From Caldanaerobacter subterraneus (GTDB lineage Bacteria > Bacillota > Thermoanaerobacteria > Thermoanaerobacterales > Thermoanaerobacteraceae): a stretch of 64,000 nucleotides of DNA. Positions 26,659-35,989 of the stretch are shown here, in pieces. Each line of letters starts with the position of its first letter. Positions within the stretch are counted from its first letter, which is position 1. Location: NCBI RefSeq assembly GCF_004345675.1, contig NZ_SLWU01000002.1, positions 83,258 to 147,257 on the forward strand. The letters run 5' to 3'. The position numbers and the translations under genes were made by a program. A model generated the notes under the pieces. The model did not search any database and was not told the origin of the DNA. It saw only the letters and a list, made by a program, of their open reading frames with translations.

Positions 26659-27114
26659 ATGATGAAGTTGGCAAGGCATGCCAAGATTTTAGAGATAATT
26701 TCTGAAAAAGAAATAGAGACGCAGGAAGAGCTGGCAGCAGAACTTCAGAAGAGAGGAATAGATGTCACACAGGCCACGGTGTCTAGAGATATTAAAGAGC
26801 TTCGCCTCATAAAAGTTCTTACAGAAGATGGAAAAAGATACAAATATGCGCCAATGACAAAAGTAGATACTAATATAAGTGAAAGACTTATGACTTTACT
26901 TTCTGAGTCCATAGTCAATGTGGACTATGCTGGAAACATCATAGTCATAAAAACGTTATCAGGCAGTGCTTCAGCAGCAGCCGAAGCAATTGATACTCTT
27001 AATTGGAAAAATATTGTAGGTACTATAGCTGGAGATAATACTATTTTTGTCCTTGTGAGGAACCAAGAGGATATTCAAGAACTGGTGGAGAAGTTCAGAA
27101 AACTCATGAAGTAG
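26659..27114 (+). CDS. argR: Arginine repressor ArgR/AhrC
   Basis: About 151 residues. The ATG at 26659 follows AAAGGAAG; GTG at 26647 and ATG at 26662 are alternatives. The N-terminal winged helix has [28 protein letters not shown], and the C-terminal hexamer/arginine domain shows [14 protein letters not shown]. It represses arginine synthesis genes. It lies ahead of recN as in Bacillus. Confidence 0.95.
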
Positions 27115-27130
27115 TTCTGGAGGTTTTGCC

Positions 27131-28831
27131 ATGCTTTTAAACTTAAGCATACAAAACGTGGCTATAATAGACAAGCTGGAAGTGGAATTTAAAGAGGGGT
27201 TTAATGTTCTTACTGGTGAAACTGGTGCAGGTAAGTCTATAGTGATTGACTCTGTACTTTTATTGATTGGTGCTCGAGCTAATAAAGATATAATACGTTC
27301 TGGAGAAGAAAGGGCTTTAGTTGAAGGAGTGTTTCTAGTAGATTCTAACAAAGACAAAATTGCAGAGTTATTAGAAGAAGCAGGAGTTTCGCAGGAAGAG
27401 GACGATACCCTTATAATAAGCAGGGAAATAACTAAAAGTGGCAGGAGTTATTCGAGGGTAAACGGAAAAATAGTACCTCTTTCTTTTTTGGACAAAATCG
27501 GGGCTTTACTTGTAGACATCTTAGGGCAGCATGAGCATCAGTTTCTTCTAGATTCCTCTCAGCACCTATTTATCCTAGATAATTTTGGCGATGAGGAGTT
27601 TAAAGCATTAAAAGAAAGATTTAAACAACTGCTAGAGGAATACAGATCTGTTGTGAAGGAAAAGACAAGCCTTTTTAAAGATGAAAGAGAAAAGGAACAG
27701 ATGATCGATTTATTAAGGTATCAGATTCAGGAAATAGAAAGCGCTAACTTGAGTGAAGAGGAAGAGCAACAACTTATAGAGAGAAGAAATATTTTAATGA
27801 ATTATGAAAAATTATTCAATGCTGTAAATTCATCCTATAAGATACTGTATGAGGGAAATGGAGGGTTTTCTGTACTCGATAATCTCCACAAAGTGGTTAA
27901 AAATTTAGAGACAGCCTTTTCTATAGATGGGAAACTTAAAGGATTAAAAGAAAAACTGGAAAATATTTTATATGAAACAGAGGATGCTGCACTTCAGTTA
28001 AGAGACTATTTGGGCGCTATTGACTTTAATCAAAAGGCTTTAGAAGAGATAGAAGAAAGGCTTAATCATATAAACTTTTTAAAGAGAAAATACGGACCTA
28101 CAATTTCTCATATTTTATCTTTTAAAGAAGAGAAAGAAAAAGAACTGGACAAAATCCTTCATTTTGAAGAAAGACAGAAAGAATTAGAAGAAAAAGAAGC
28201 TAAGTTATGGGAAGAGATTAATAAAATGGGCAGTAAAATTCATGAAAAGAGAAAAACTTTAGCTTCCCATATCGAGGAAGAGATAAATAAAGTTTTGAAA
28301 GAGCTCAACATGCCCAACGCCTCTTTTAAAGTGGATATAACAAAAGAAGAGAGTCCAAATGAAAATGGATTTGATAGAGTGGAATTTTTGATTTCTACTA
28401 ATATTGGAGAACCTTTAAAACCGCTTTCTAAAATTGCATCAGGTGGAGAACTATCTAGAATTATGCTTGCTTTAAAGACAATTTTGGCTTCTTCTGATGG
28501 AATTCCTACACTAATCTTTGACGAGGTAGATACGGGAATAAGTGGCAAGACAGCACAGCTTGTGGCAGAAAAGATGGCTTATCTTTCTAGAAGGCATCAG
28601 CTAATTTGTGTAACCCATCTTCCTCAGATAGCCTGTATGGCAGATGCCCATTATTTTATTTCAAAAATTTCCAAAGGCGACAGAACTTATATTAAACTTA
28701 CAGAGCTTGACTATGAAGGCAGAATAAAAGAGTTGGCGCGAATTATGGGAGGAGAGAAAATAACTTCTACAATTCTTGAGCACGCGAAAGAACTTTTAGA
28801 AATGGCTTCAAAATTTAAAAATTCCCTTTAA
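27131..28831 (+). CDS. recN: DNA repair protein RecN
   Basis: A 566-residue SMC-like ATPase. The N-terminal Walker A is GETGAGKS at about residues 30-37, a QHEHQFLLD motif follows, long coiled coils fill the middle, and the C-terminal half has the ABC signature (IASGGELSRIMLALK), Walker B (PTLIFDEVDTGISGK) and VTHLPQIA. It acts early in double-strand break repair. No terminator is obvious after it. Confidence 0.97.
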   Translation: MLLNLSIQNVAIIDKLEVEFKEGFNVLTGETGAGKSIVIDSVLLLIGARANKDIIRSGEERALVEGVFLVDSNKDKIAELLEEAGVSQEEDDTLIISREITKSGRSYSRVNGKIVPLSFLDKIGALLVDILGQHEHQFLLDSSQHLFILDNFGDEEFKALKERFKQLLEEYRSVVKEKTSLFKDEREKEQMIDLLRYQIQEIESANLSEEEEQQLIERRNILMNYEKLFNAVNSSYKILYEGNGGFSVLDNLHKVVKNLETAFSIDGKLKGLKEKLENILYETEDAALQLRDYLGAIDFNQKALEEIEERLNHINFLKRKYGPTISHILSFKEEKEKELDKILHFEERQKELEEKEAKLWEEINKMGSKIHEKRKTLASHIEEEINKVLKELNMPNASFKVDITKEESPNENGFDRVEFLISTNIGEPLKPLSKIASGGELSRIMLALKTILASSDGIPTLIFDEVDTGISGKTAQLVAEKMAYLSRRHQLICVTHLPQIACMADAHYFISKISKGDRTYIKLTELDYEGRIKELARIMGGEKITSTILEHAKELLEMASKFKNSL

Positions 28832-28839
28832 CTTCATCC

Positions 28840-28951
28840 TCATCTCGCTTCCTTTTGCTATCGGGATAATTTATTTACAGTATATAAGCACTTCAAAAGG
28901 GTTAATTTAAATGTAGATTCAGCTGAAGTTTTGAAAAAGGAAGTGAGATGA
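28840..28951 (+). promoter_or_regulatory. Long hairpin masking the spoIVB ribosome site and start codon
   Basis: The 17 bases at 28840-28856 pair fully (one G-U) with 28935-28951. The 3' arm holds the SD (AAAGGAAG) and the ATG at 28948. The 78-base loop contains a forespore-type promoter, so transcripts from that promoter lack the 5' arm. No T run follows, so it is not a terminator. Confidence 0.7.
28880..28909 (+). promoter_or_regulatory. Possible sigma-F/sigma-G promoter of spoIVB
   Basis: GTATA at 28880-28884, a 15-base spacer, then GGTTAATTTA at 28900-28909, close to the sigma-F form (GYATA, 15-16, GGNNANAHTR). spoIVB is a forespore gene in Bacillus. One -10 position differs. Confidence 0.45.
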
Positions 28952-30237
28952 TGAATAGGAAATTAATAAAGCTGGTTTTATTTGCCCTATTGAGCTTTTT
29001 TTTAGTATTTGCAAACTACTTTACACCTATTCAGGAGCTAGCAAAAACACCCTCTAATTTCAAAATTTTTCAGGGTGATAAGCTAAGTTACAATTTTAAA
29101 TTTCCTTTTAAAATTACGTTTGAAATTGACAAAGAAGGGCTTTTGAGAATAAATGGAAAAGATAAGATAACCATTGAAGCAGTAAACACTGGAAAAGCAA
29201 ATTTAGATGTAAAATTATTTGGATTTTTACCTTTAAAACACATAAATGTTGATGTAGTGCCTACGATAAAAGTCGTACCTGGAGGGCAAGCAATAGGAGT
29301 GAAACTTAATACAAAAGGAGCCCTAGTGGTAGGTTATTCGGACATAATGGGAGAAGATGGGAAAATTTACAGCCCGTATAAAGAAGGTAAAATTCAGATT
29401 GGAGACATAATTTTAGAAGTAAACGGAGTCGAGATAAAGCAGGCGGAAGATATTACAAATATTGCTAATAAACTTCAAGGCAAGGCTTTGAAGCTCAAAA
29501 TTAACAGGAAAAATGCCATACTTTACACTGTCATTCATCCTGTAAAATCTAAAGAAGATAAGCAGTATAGAATTGGATTGTGGGTGAGGGACCATACTGC
29601 GGGGATTGGCACTTTGACGTTTTATTATCCTTCGCAAAAGGTGTACGCTGCATTAGGGCATGCTATAACTGACATTGATACGGGACACATGTTGTCAGTG
29701 GAAAACGGAGAAATAATGAATACTCGCATTACATCTATTGACCAAGGTCGCAGAAGCAAGCCAGGAGAATTGAAGGGGGTGTTTTTTGAAGAGATAGATG
29801 CGATAGGAAATATTTTAAAAAATACTCAGTTTGGCATATATGGCTACATGTACAAGGACTTTAAGAATGAATTCTATGGAGAGATTCCTGTCGCTTATCA
29901 AGGACAGATAAAAGAAGGACCTGCTAAAATACTTGCTACCATTGATAATAAAGGAGTACAGGAGTTTGACGTAGAAATTGTGAAAAAGGTGTATCAAGAG
30001 TCACCTACTCCAAAAGGCATGATAGTAAGGATTGTAGATAAGAACCTCTTGGCCAAGACTGGAGGAATAATACAGGGTATGAGCGGAAGCCCCATAATTC
30101 AAAATGGAAAACTTGTAGGAGCTATAACTCACGTGTTTGTCAATGACCCTTCAAAAGGCTATGCTGTTTACGCAGAATGGATGATAAATGAAGTGAATAA
30201 CTTGCTCAACGATAAGCAGGTTTTTATAAATGAATAA
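28948..30237 (+). CDS. spoIVB: SpoIVB serine peptidase (S55)
   Basis: A 429-residue forespore-secreted signalling protease. An N-terminal membrane segment (LVLFALLSFFLVFANYF) is followed by a PDZ domain (about 110-195) and the S55 peptidase domain. His238 in ALGHAI and Ser379 in GMSGSP are the expected catalytic pair. It triggers pro-sigma-K processing from the forespore side. Two ATGs (28948, 28951) are possible. It precedes spo0A as in Bacillus. Confidence 0.96.
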   Translation: MMNRKLIKLVLFALLSFFLVFANYFTPIQELAKTPSNFKIFQGDKLSYNFKFPFKITFEIDKEGLLRINGKDKITIEAVNTGKANLDVKLFGFLPLKHINVDVVPTIKVVPGGQAIGVKLNTKGALVVGYSDIMGEDGKIYSPYKEGKIQIGDIILEVNGVEIKQAEDITNIANKLQGKALKLKINRKNAILYTVIHPVKSKEDKQYRIGLWVRDHTAGIGTLTFYYPSQKVYAALGHAITDIDTGHMLSVENGEIMNTRITSIDQGRRSKPGELKGVFFEEIDAIGNILKNTQFGIYGYMYKDFKNEFYGEIPVAYQGQIKEGPAKILATIDNKGVQEFDVEIVKKVYQESPTPKGMIVRIVDKNLLAKTGGIIQGMSGSPIIQNGKLVGAITHVFVNDPSKGYAVYAEWMINEVNNLLNDKQVFINE

Positions 30238-30253
30238 AAATTTTTACCAAAAA

Positions 30254-30280
30254 GGAGGAAATTCAACTATTATGTAGAAT
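30254..30280 (+). promoter_or_regulatory. Sigma-H-type promoter of spo0A
   Basis: GGAGGAAAT at 30254-30262, an 11-base spacer, then GTAGAAT at 30274-30280. Both boxes match the sigma-H consensus (RNAGGAWWW, 11-12, RNNGAAT) at every defined position. This is the sporulation promoter expected ahead of spo0A. Confidence 0.75.
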
Positions 30281-30321
30281 AAATATTATATACTAATATT
30301 AGCAACGGGAGGTAAGAGTAA

Positions 30322-31104
30322 TTGATTAAGAAGATTAGAATAGCCATTGCAGACGACAACAAAGAATTTGCTAACATTTTGGCTGAGTATTTGTCTGCTC
30401 AGCAGAACATTGAAGTGGTAGGGGTTGCCAATGACGGCAACCAAGCTATTGAGATTATAAAAAATCAATCGCCAGACCTTTTGATTTTAGACATTATAAT
30501 GCCATATCTAGATGGCATAGGTGTGCTGGAAAAAATAAATGAAGAGCAGCTTAAGAAGCCCAAAATTCTCATTCTGTCTGCAGTAGGGCAGGAGAAAATT
30601 ACGCAAAGAGCCATAGCATTGGGAGCAGATTACTACGTGCTCAAACCTTTTGACCTTGCAATGCTGTCAAAGAGGATCTTAGAACTGATGGAACCCGACT
30701 TGGACATTGTGTCAAGGACGGTTTTCCCTGTTGTGAAAGCGAAGAAAGATTACGATTTGGAGGCTATGATTACGGAGATCATCCACGAAGTCGGAGTACC
30801 TGCCCACATAAAGGGATATATGTATTTAAGAGATGCGATTTCTCTTGTGATAAGCAATATGGAGTATTTGAATTCAGTCACAAAAATGCTGTATCCCAAG
30901 ATAGCTGAAAAGTACAATACTACGCCGAGCAGAGTAGAGAGAGCTATAAGACACGCCATTGAAGTAGCGTGGAGCAGAGGAAGGACAGAAGTTTTAAATG
31001 AACTTTTTGGCTATACTATAAACGATGAGAAAGGAAAACCCACCAACTCTGAATTTATTGCTCTTATCGCTGATAAGTTGAGGCTTGGAATGAAAGCAGG
31101 ATAA
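30322..31104 (+). CDS. spo0A: Stage 0 sporulation response regulator Spo0A
   Basis: A 260-residue response regulator starting at TTG with GGGAGG upstream. The receiver domain has the acidic pair DD at 11-12, the phosphoacceptor Asp57 (LLILDIIMP), and Lys in YYVLKPFD. The C-terminal Spo0A DNA-binding domain has the recognition region [19 protein letters not shown]. It is the master regulator of entry into sporulation. Confidence 0.98.
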   Translation: MIKKIRIAIADDNKEFANILAEYLSAQQNIEVVGVANDGNQAIEIIKNQSPDLLILDIIMPYLDGIGVLEKINEEQLKKPKILILSAVGQEKITQRAIALGADYYVLKPFDLAMLSKRILELMEPDLDIVSRTVFPVVKAKKDYDLEAMITEIIHEVGVPAHIKGYMYLRDAISLVISNMEYLNSVTKMLYPKIAEKYNTTPSRVERAIRHAIEVAWSRGRTEVLNELFGYTINDEKGKPTNSEFIALIADKLRLGMKAG

Positions 31105-31131
31105 TTTTCTATTTCCTGCTTTTTATTTTTT
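31095..31131 (+). terminator. Rho-independent terminator of spo0A
   Basis: AGCAGGA (31095-31101) pairs with TCCTGCT (31114-31120), followed by TTTTATTTTTT. The 5' arm overlaps the last codons of spo0A. Confidence 0.85.
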
Positions 31132-31200
31132 GTTTATTTTATGTAAATTTTTTTTGTGTTATAATAGACAGGGAAGTTATACTCCGGCAGGTGAGTATTT

Positions 31201-32322
31201 ATGCAGATAACAGGATTTGTAAAATTGGATAAAAGGACCAAAAACCTTGTCAAAAGGCTAAATCCTGGTGAGATAGCCGTAATCGACCATAGGGATTTGG
31301 ACGAAGTAGCAGCTGAATCTCTTGTTGAGAAAAAAGTGCTGGCTGTCATAAACGCAGATAAGTCAATAAGTGGAAGGTATCCCAATATGGGACCTTCTAT
31401 TTTGTGTGAAGCTGGAATTCCAATAATTGATGATGTAGGAAAAGACATATTCGACTTGCTCAAAGAAAATGATAAAATTACTATAGTAGACAACGAGATA
31501 TACAAAGATGGGGTTTTAATAAAAAGGGGAAAACTTCTCACCAAAGAGGTGGTTGAATATAAACTTCAGGAGAGCAGAGAAAACATTGGAGAAGAGCTGG
31601 ACAAGTTTATTGAGAACACATTAGAGTACGCTAAGAGGGAAAAGTATTTCATTCTAGGGGGAGTTGAACTTCCTCCTACAAAGGTCCGCTTCAAAGGAAG
31701 ACATGCTCTTGTAGTGGTGCGCGGAAAAGACTATAAAGAAGACCTTTTTACTATAAAACAGTATATCACTGACGTAAAACCAATTCTGATAGGAGTGGAC
31801 GGAGGCGCGGATGCTCTTTTAGAATTCGGGTTAGTTCCTGACATAGTGATAGGAGACATGGACAGTGTAAGCGATGAAGCTTTAAGAAAAGCCAAAGAAA
31901 TTATAGTCCACGCTTATCCAGATGGCACAGCGCCAGGGCTTGAGAGAGTGCAGAAGCTAGGACTTAGTGCAGAAGTTTTTAAAGCACCAGGGACCAGTGA
32001 AGACATAGCGATGCTTTTGGCTTTTGAAAAAGGAGCAGATCTCATTGTAGCAGTAGGAACTCATTCTAGCATGATTGATTTTTTAGAAAAGGGAAGAAAA
32101 GGAATGGCCAGCACATTTTTGGTGCGCCTGAAAGTTGGAGAGAAATTGATTGATGCAAAAGGAGTAAACAAGCTTTACAGGGAAACTTTTAAGCTTTCGT
32201 ATATATTCAGCATAATAATTGCAGCCCTAGTTCCGTTGGGAGTGCTAGCTTACTTTTCACCTCCAATGCAACAGCTTCTCAAACTCCTGCAGTTAAGGAT
32301 TAGGCTTTTAATTGGTTTTTAA
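31201..32322 (+). CDS. steA: SteA-like cytokinetic ring protein (thiamine pyrophosphokinase-like fold)
   Basis: A 373-residue protein with a DUF115/thiamine pyrophosphokinase-like core: VDGGADALLEFGLVPDIVIGDMDSVS, HAYPDGTAPGLERVQKLG and GTSEDIAMLLAF. The C-terminus has one membrane helix (LSYIFSIIIAALVPLGVLAYF). It matches the SteA family, named from a Corynebacterium division protein that pairs with SteB. A membrane gene of SteB type follows 14 bp later, which supports the call. Confidence 0.8.
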   Translation: MQITGFVKLDKRTKNLVKRLNPGEIAVIDHRDLDEVAAESLVEKKVLAVINADKSISGRYPNMGPSILCEAGIPIIDDVGKDIFDLLKENDKITIVDNEIYKDGVLIKRGKLLTKEVVEYKLQESRENIGEELDKFIENTLEYAKREKYFILGGVELPPTKVRFKGRHALVVVRGKDYKEDLFTIKQYITDVKPILIGVDGGADALLEFGLVPDIVIGDMDSVSDEALRKAKEIIVHAYPDGTAPGLERVQKLGLSAEVFKAPGTSEDIAMLLAFEKGADLIVAVGTHSSMIDFLEKGRKGMASTFLVRLKVGEKLIDAKGVNKLYRETFKLSYIFSIIIAALVPLGVLAYFSPPMQQLLKLLQLRIRLLIGF

Positions 32323-32336
32323 GGAGATGATTTAGT

Positions 32337-33245
32337 ATGAATATAAACATAAAGTATTACGTCCTTACAATTGCTTCTATTTTTGTGGCTTTGGGGGTAG
32401 GGATTTTCATTGGCTTTATGTTGGACGGGCAGAAAATTTTTTCTGAGCAGCAGACTGCTATAATAAACGAACTGGAACAAAAGTTTAAAGATTTACAAGC
32501 CGAAAATGCTAATTTAAAAAATACAGTACAGGAGCTCAACAAAGAGATAAACTATTACAACCAATATCATCAGATAATTTTCCCGGAGCTTGTCGCTAAT
32601 AGGCTTACTGGCGTTAAGGTGGCTATAATTGAGACCACTAATGAGTTTATATTTTCTGGGATGAGAAATGCTCTTTTAAAGGCTGGAGCTACTATTGAAT
32701 CTATAACGATAATAAAAGAGGGATTTGATGCGGGGGATGAATTGGAAGTCCAGAATTTGATAAATTTTCTTTCAAACAAGTACGGTGTTTCAATAGACCC
32801 CAAACATCTTAACGAATTTGTATCTCAGAAGCTGGCTCATGCGATTGTCACAGGGCAGGATGTAGACCTCATAAACTACTTGAAGTCAAACGGTTATATA
32901 GATTTTACAGGGATGCCCGGAAATGTAGATTTTGTCATTATAGCCGGGGGAAGCAATAACAAGGAAAATAATGTAAATTATATAGATGTTCCGATTATCA
33001 AAGAAGTTAAGCTTTTGAACATCCCTATAGTAGGAGTTGAGCAAAGTGATGCAAAATACTCCTATATGGAAGCGTATAAGAAGCAGCATATTTCCACAAT
33101 AGACAATGTGGACAGCATAATAGGTCAGACATCCCTTATAATGGTAATGGAAGGAAAAGAAGGGAATTATGGAGTGAAACAAGAAGCGATGAGTTTGATG
33201 CCAGATTCTTTTGGGAATACTTCTAACATTACTCAAAAAAGGTGA
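32337..33245 (+). CDS. steB: SteB/MctB-like membrane protein (DUF3186, 'copper transporter')
   Basis: A 302-residue bitopic protein. One N-terminal membrane helix (YVLTIASIFVALGVGIFIGFML) is followed by a coiled coil to about residue 80 and a Rossmann-like extracytoplasmic domain. This is the MctB/DUF3186 architecture. In actinobacteria this partner of SteA is called SteB and takes part in cell-separation control. The 'copper transporter' database name is unlikely to describe its role here. Confidence 0.75.
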   Translation: MNINIKYYVLTIASIFVALGVGIFIGFMLDGQKIFSEQQTAIINELEQKFKDLQAENANLKNTVQELNKEINYYNQYHQIIFPELVANRLTGVKVAIIETTNEFIFSGMRNALLKAGATIESITIIKEGFDAGDELEVQNLINFLSNKYGVSIDPKHLNEFVSQKLAHAIVTGQDVDLINYLKSNGYIDFTGMPGNVDFVIIAGGSNNKENNVNYIDVPIIKEVKLLNIPIVGVEQSDAKYSYMEAYKKQHISTIDNVDSIIGQTSLIMVMEGKEGNYGVKQEAMSLMPDSFGNTSNITQKR

Positions 33246-33251
33246 GGATGA

Positions 33252-33941
33252 TTGATGAACAAAAAGGTAAGCGTTCTGATACCAGCTTACAATGAGCAGG
33301 ATAAAATAATTGATACAATAAAAGGGTTAGAAGTTGTGAAAGAGGTGGATGAAGTAATTGTAATAAACGATGGGTCCACGGACCAAACTGCGGAAAGGGC
33401 AAAAAAGGCAGGAGCGAAATTGGTGAACATGAAGGAAAATATGGGGAAAGCCGCGGCTTTGAGAGAGGGGCTAAAATATGCAAAAAATGATATTGTGGTT
33501 TTCCTAGATGCCGATGTGGGTCTTACCTCCAGAGAAGTTGAAAAGCTGATAAAGCCTGTATTTTTAGATGAAGCTGATGTGGTAATCGCAAAATTTCCTA
33601 AAACTCCAGTAAAAGGCGGCTTTGGGCTTGTAAAAAGCCTGGCAAGAAAGGGAGTAAAGTACTTTACTGGGAAGGAAATTGAATCTGTCCTTTCAGGGCA
33701 AAGGGCTTTTAAAAGAGAAGTTTTAGAAAGTTTGGATACTTTTTATAAAGGTTTTGGGATAGAAGTGGGAATGACAATAGACATTTTGCAAAAGGGTTAC
33801 CGCGTAAAAGAAGTAGAAGTCAATATGACTCACTCTTTTACAGGGAGGAATTTAAAGGGATTTTTGCACAGAGGAAGGCAATTTTGGGACATATTAAAAG
33901 TGCTTCTCTATAAATTCTTCAAAAGCAGGTGGAAGAAGTGA
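33252..33941 (+). CDS. Family 2 glycosyltransferase
   Basis: A 229-residue GT2 enzyme. VSVLIPAYNEQDKI at the N-terminus, VIVINDGSTDQTAE and the DxD motif FLDADVG are clear, and SGQRAFKREVLE follows. It has no membrane segment and resembles dolichyl-phosphate mannose synthase-type enzymes. It is coupled to a MraY-like transferase and the steAB pair, suggesting an envelope polymer or lipid-linked sugar. Substrate is unknown. Confidence 0.87.
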   Translation: MMNKKVSVLIPAYNEQDKIIDTIKGLEVVKEVDEVIVINDGSTDQTAERAKKAGAKLVNMKENMGKAAALREGLKYAKNDIVVFLDADVGLTSREVEKLIKPVFLDEADVVIAKFPKTPVKGGFGLVKSLARKGVKYFTGKEIESVLSGQRAFKREVLESLDTFYKGFGIEVGMTIDILQKGYRVKEVEVNMTHSFTGRNLKGFLHRGRQFWDILKVLLYKFFKSRWKK

Positions 33942-34753
33942 AATGGATAGTTTTAATATCAATACCTCTCATTGTGACATTTGCTGTAAAAAAGTTTTTT
34001 AGAGAACTGCTTTACCACCCTTATTGTTTAAAGGAGAATTACAAGAAAAAGTTGATTCCAGTTTGTGGCGGCATAGTGTTTGTTCCAAGCTTTTTTGCTT
34101 CTATTTTCTTGATAAACTTGTTGGGGCATAGCGTAGAATACCAGGAAGTAATTTTAATAGCTCTTTCTCTCATTTCATTTGTAGGATTTGCAGATGACCT
34201 CATAGGAGATACTAAAGTAAAAGGCTTAAAAGGGCACATCCTAAGGCTTATAAAAGGTAAGCCTACCACTGGCAGTCTAAAAGCTTTGGGAGGGCTTTTA
34301 ATTGCTGCTTTTGTAAGTTACGAAATAGCGGGGATAAGTCTAATAGAGGTCACTATAGATTCTCTCATCATAGCACTTTTTACTAACCTTTTAAACCTTC
34401 TTGATTTAAGGCCAGGAAGATGTGCCAAAGGCTTTTTACTCCTTTCATTGCTATTTTTATTGATTGGCAGGGGAAAGCCAGAGTTTTTGTTTATCCTTTT
34501 TGTGATTGTACTCGTATATCTGCCGGAAGATTTAAAGGCACAGCTTATGATGGGAGATACAGGTTCTAACGTTTTGGGAATGGCTAGTGGGATAGCGGCC
34601 ATTTTGCTTTTCAACTTTTATGAAAAGCTGATACTACTTTTTGCACTGATTTTATTTCACCTTTTTACTGAGAAGTATTCTTTAACTGCTATAATTGAGA
34701 AAAATAAATTTTTAAATTATCTAGACATGCTAGGAAGAAAAGGGGAAGAGTGA
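33938..34753 (+). CDS. MraY/WecA-like phospho-sugar transferase (glycosyltransferase 4 family), divergent
   Basis: The GTG at 33938 overlaps the previous stop and has AGGTGG upstream; GTG at 33929 is a longer alternative. About 271 residues with multiple membrane helices. FADDLIGD, TNLLNLLDLRPGR and MMGDTGSN correspond to the catalytic motifs of MraY/WecA, although the second lacks the usual D-G-L-D-G run. It probably moves a phospho-sugar to a lipid carrier. It sits between a GT2 gene and a DUF3866 gene. Confidence 0.75.
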   Translation: MKWIVLISIPLIVTFAVKKFFRELLYHPYCLKENYKKKLIPVCGGIVFVPSFFASIFLINLLGHSVEYQEVILIALSLISFVGFADDLIGDTKVKGLKGHILRLIKGKPTTGSLKALGGLLIAAFVSYEIAGISLIEVTIDSLIIALFTNLLNLLDLRPGRCAKGFLLLSLLFLLIGRGKPEFLFILFVIVLVYLPEDLKAQLMMGDTGSNVLGMASGIAAILLFNFYEKLILLFALILFHLFTEKYSLTAIIEKNKFLNYLDMLGRKGEE

Positions 34754-34754
34754 T

Positions 34755-35828
34755 GTGATAAGCACCTACCTTGGAAAAGTCAGCAAAGTGATATCAAAAA
34801 GAGAAAAGATTTCTGTAGTGGAAATAAGTACCAAAAATGAAAAAGCCTTAGCTATAAATTACGACGAGCTTACAGGGGAGGTAAAAGAAGGGGATTTTGT
34901 CTATGTGAATAAGACTGCCCGCCTTCTCAATTTGGGTACAGGTGGGTATGACTTTATTGTCGCAAACTTAAGGTATGAAAAATTTGATAATATTAAAAAA
35001 GGTCACATAATGAAATTGAGGTATACCCCTTTTCAGATAAACCTTTTGACAATGGAAGAGGAAAAAAGTCCCTATCATAAGGAATTTGATAAATTCAGAA
35101 ATTTAGAAGGATTTCCTGTCATAGTGGGGGAGCTCCACAGCATGGTAGCTCCTGCTGCTTTGGTCCTCAAAAAATTAGCTCCTGATGTCAAAATTACTTA
35201 CATAATGACAGATGGAGGTGCACTTCCTCTTTACTTCAGCAACGCAATTTACGAACTAAAAAAGATAGGAGCAATTGACAACACAATTACCATTGGACAT
35301 GCCTTTGGCGGGGATTATGAATGTGTCAACATCTACACGGCTTTAATAGCTTCAAAGGAAATTTTAAATTCAGACGTGGCCATAGTTGCCATGGGGCCTG
35401 GCATTGTGGGGACAGGTACAAAATATGGCTTTTCAGGTGTGGAACAAGCCCACATAATAGATGCTGTTAACAAAATGGGAGGAAAGCCTGTGCTAATTCC
35501 AAGGATAAGTTTTAAAGACGCAAGGGGGAGGCATCAGGGCATAAGTCACCACACTGTTACTGTGCTGGAATTGTGCTATTCTTCCTGTGTCATAACTTTT
35601 CCTTCTATGGACTCTGAGAAGGAAGAATTGGTGAAGAGGCAGATAAATTCAAATACTGTCTTTTCTAGATTCGATATTCGCTTTATTAACGCTTGCGACA
35701 CAGCTAAGTATTTAGAGGAAGCAGGATTTTATGTAACCACAATGGGAAGAAGTTATGAAGAGGAAAAAGAATTTTTTAATGCTTGCGGTGCTGCTGCTAT
35801 TTATGTAGCTAGTGAATTACTTAACTGA
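34755..35828 (+). CDS. DUF3866 family protein
   Basis: A 357-residue protein from a GTG start one base after the previous gene. It shows LNLGTGGYDFIVANL, ELHSMVAPAALVLKKLAP, TIGHAFGGDYECVNIYTAL, MGPGIVGTGTKYGFSG and RHQGISHHTVTVLELC, which I recognise as DUF3866. No enzyme activity is known to me. The Gly/His-rich motifs suggest a ligand- or metal-binding enzyme. Its coupling to envelope glycosyltransferase genes is the only functional clue. Confidence 0.72.
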   Translation: MISTYLGKVSKVISKREKISVVEISTKNEKALAINYDELTGEVKEGDFVYVNKTARLLNLGTGGYDFIVANLRYEKFDNIKKGHIMKLRYTPFQINLLTMEEEKSPYHKEFDKFRNLEGFPVIVGELHSMVAPAALVLKKLAPDVKITYIMTDGGALPLYFSNAIYELKKIGAIDNTITIGHAFGGDYECVNIYTALIASKEILNSDVAIVAMGPGIVGTGTKYGFSGVEQAHIIDAVNKMGGKPVLIPRISFKDARGRHQGISHHTVTVLELCYSSCVITFPSMDSEKEELVKRQINSNTVFSRFDIRFINACDTAKYLEEAGFYVTTMGRSYEEEKEFFNACGAAAIYVASELLN

Positions 35829-35989
35829 ATTTGTCAGGTCTTTCAAAGTGGAATATCTCATGCTTAGCTCTTTTAAAAAGACAAGCAGATTTGAAAATTT
35901 CCCTGTGTATAAGAGCACAATCATTTTTCTCACCTCATTTCTATAGTATGTATTTGGAGTAAAAATTATACATAGAAAGGAAGGTAAAA

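Noticed and set aside
35829..35989. Possible small gene or regulatory RNA between the DUF3866 gene and nudF
   Set aside because: No ORF with a ribosome site, no strong hairpin and no well-spaced promoter could be seen.
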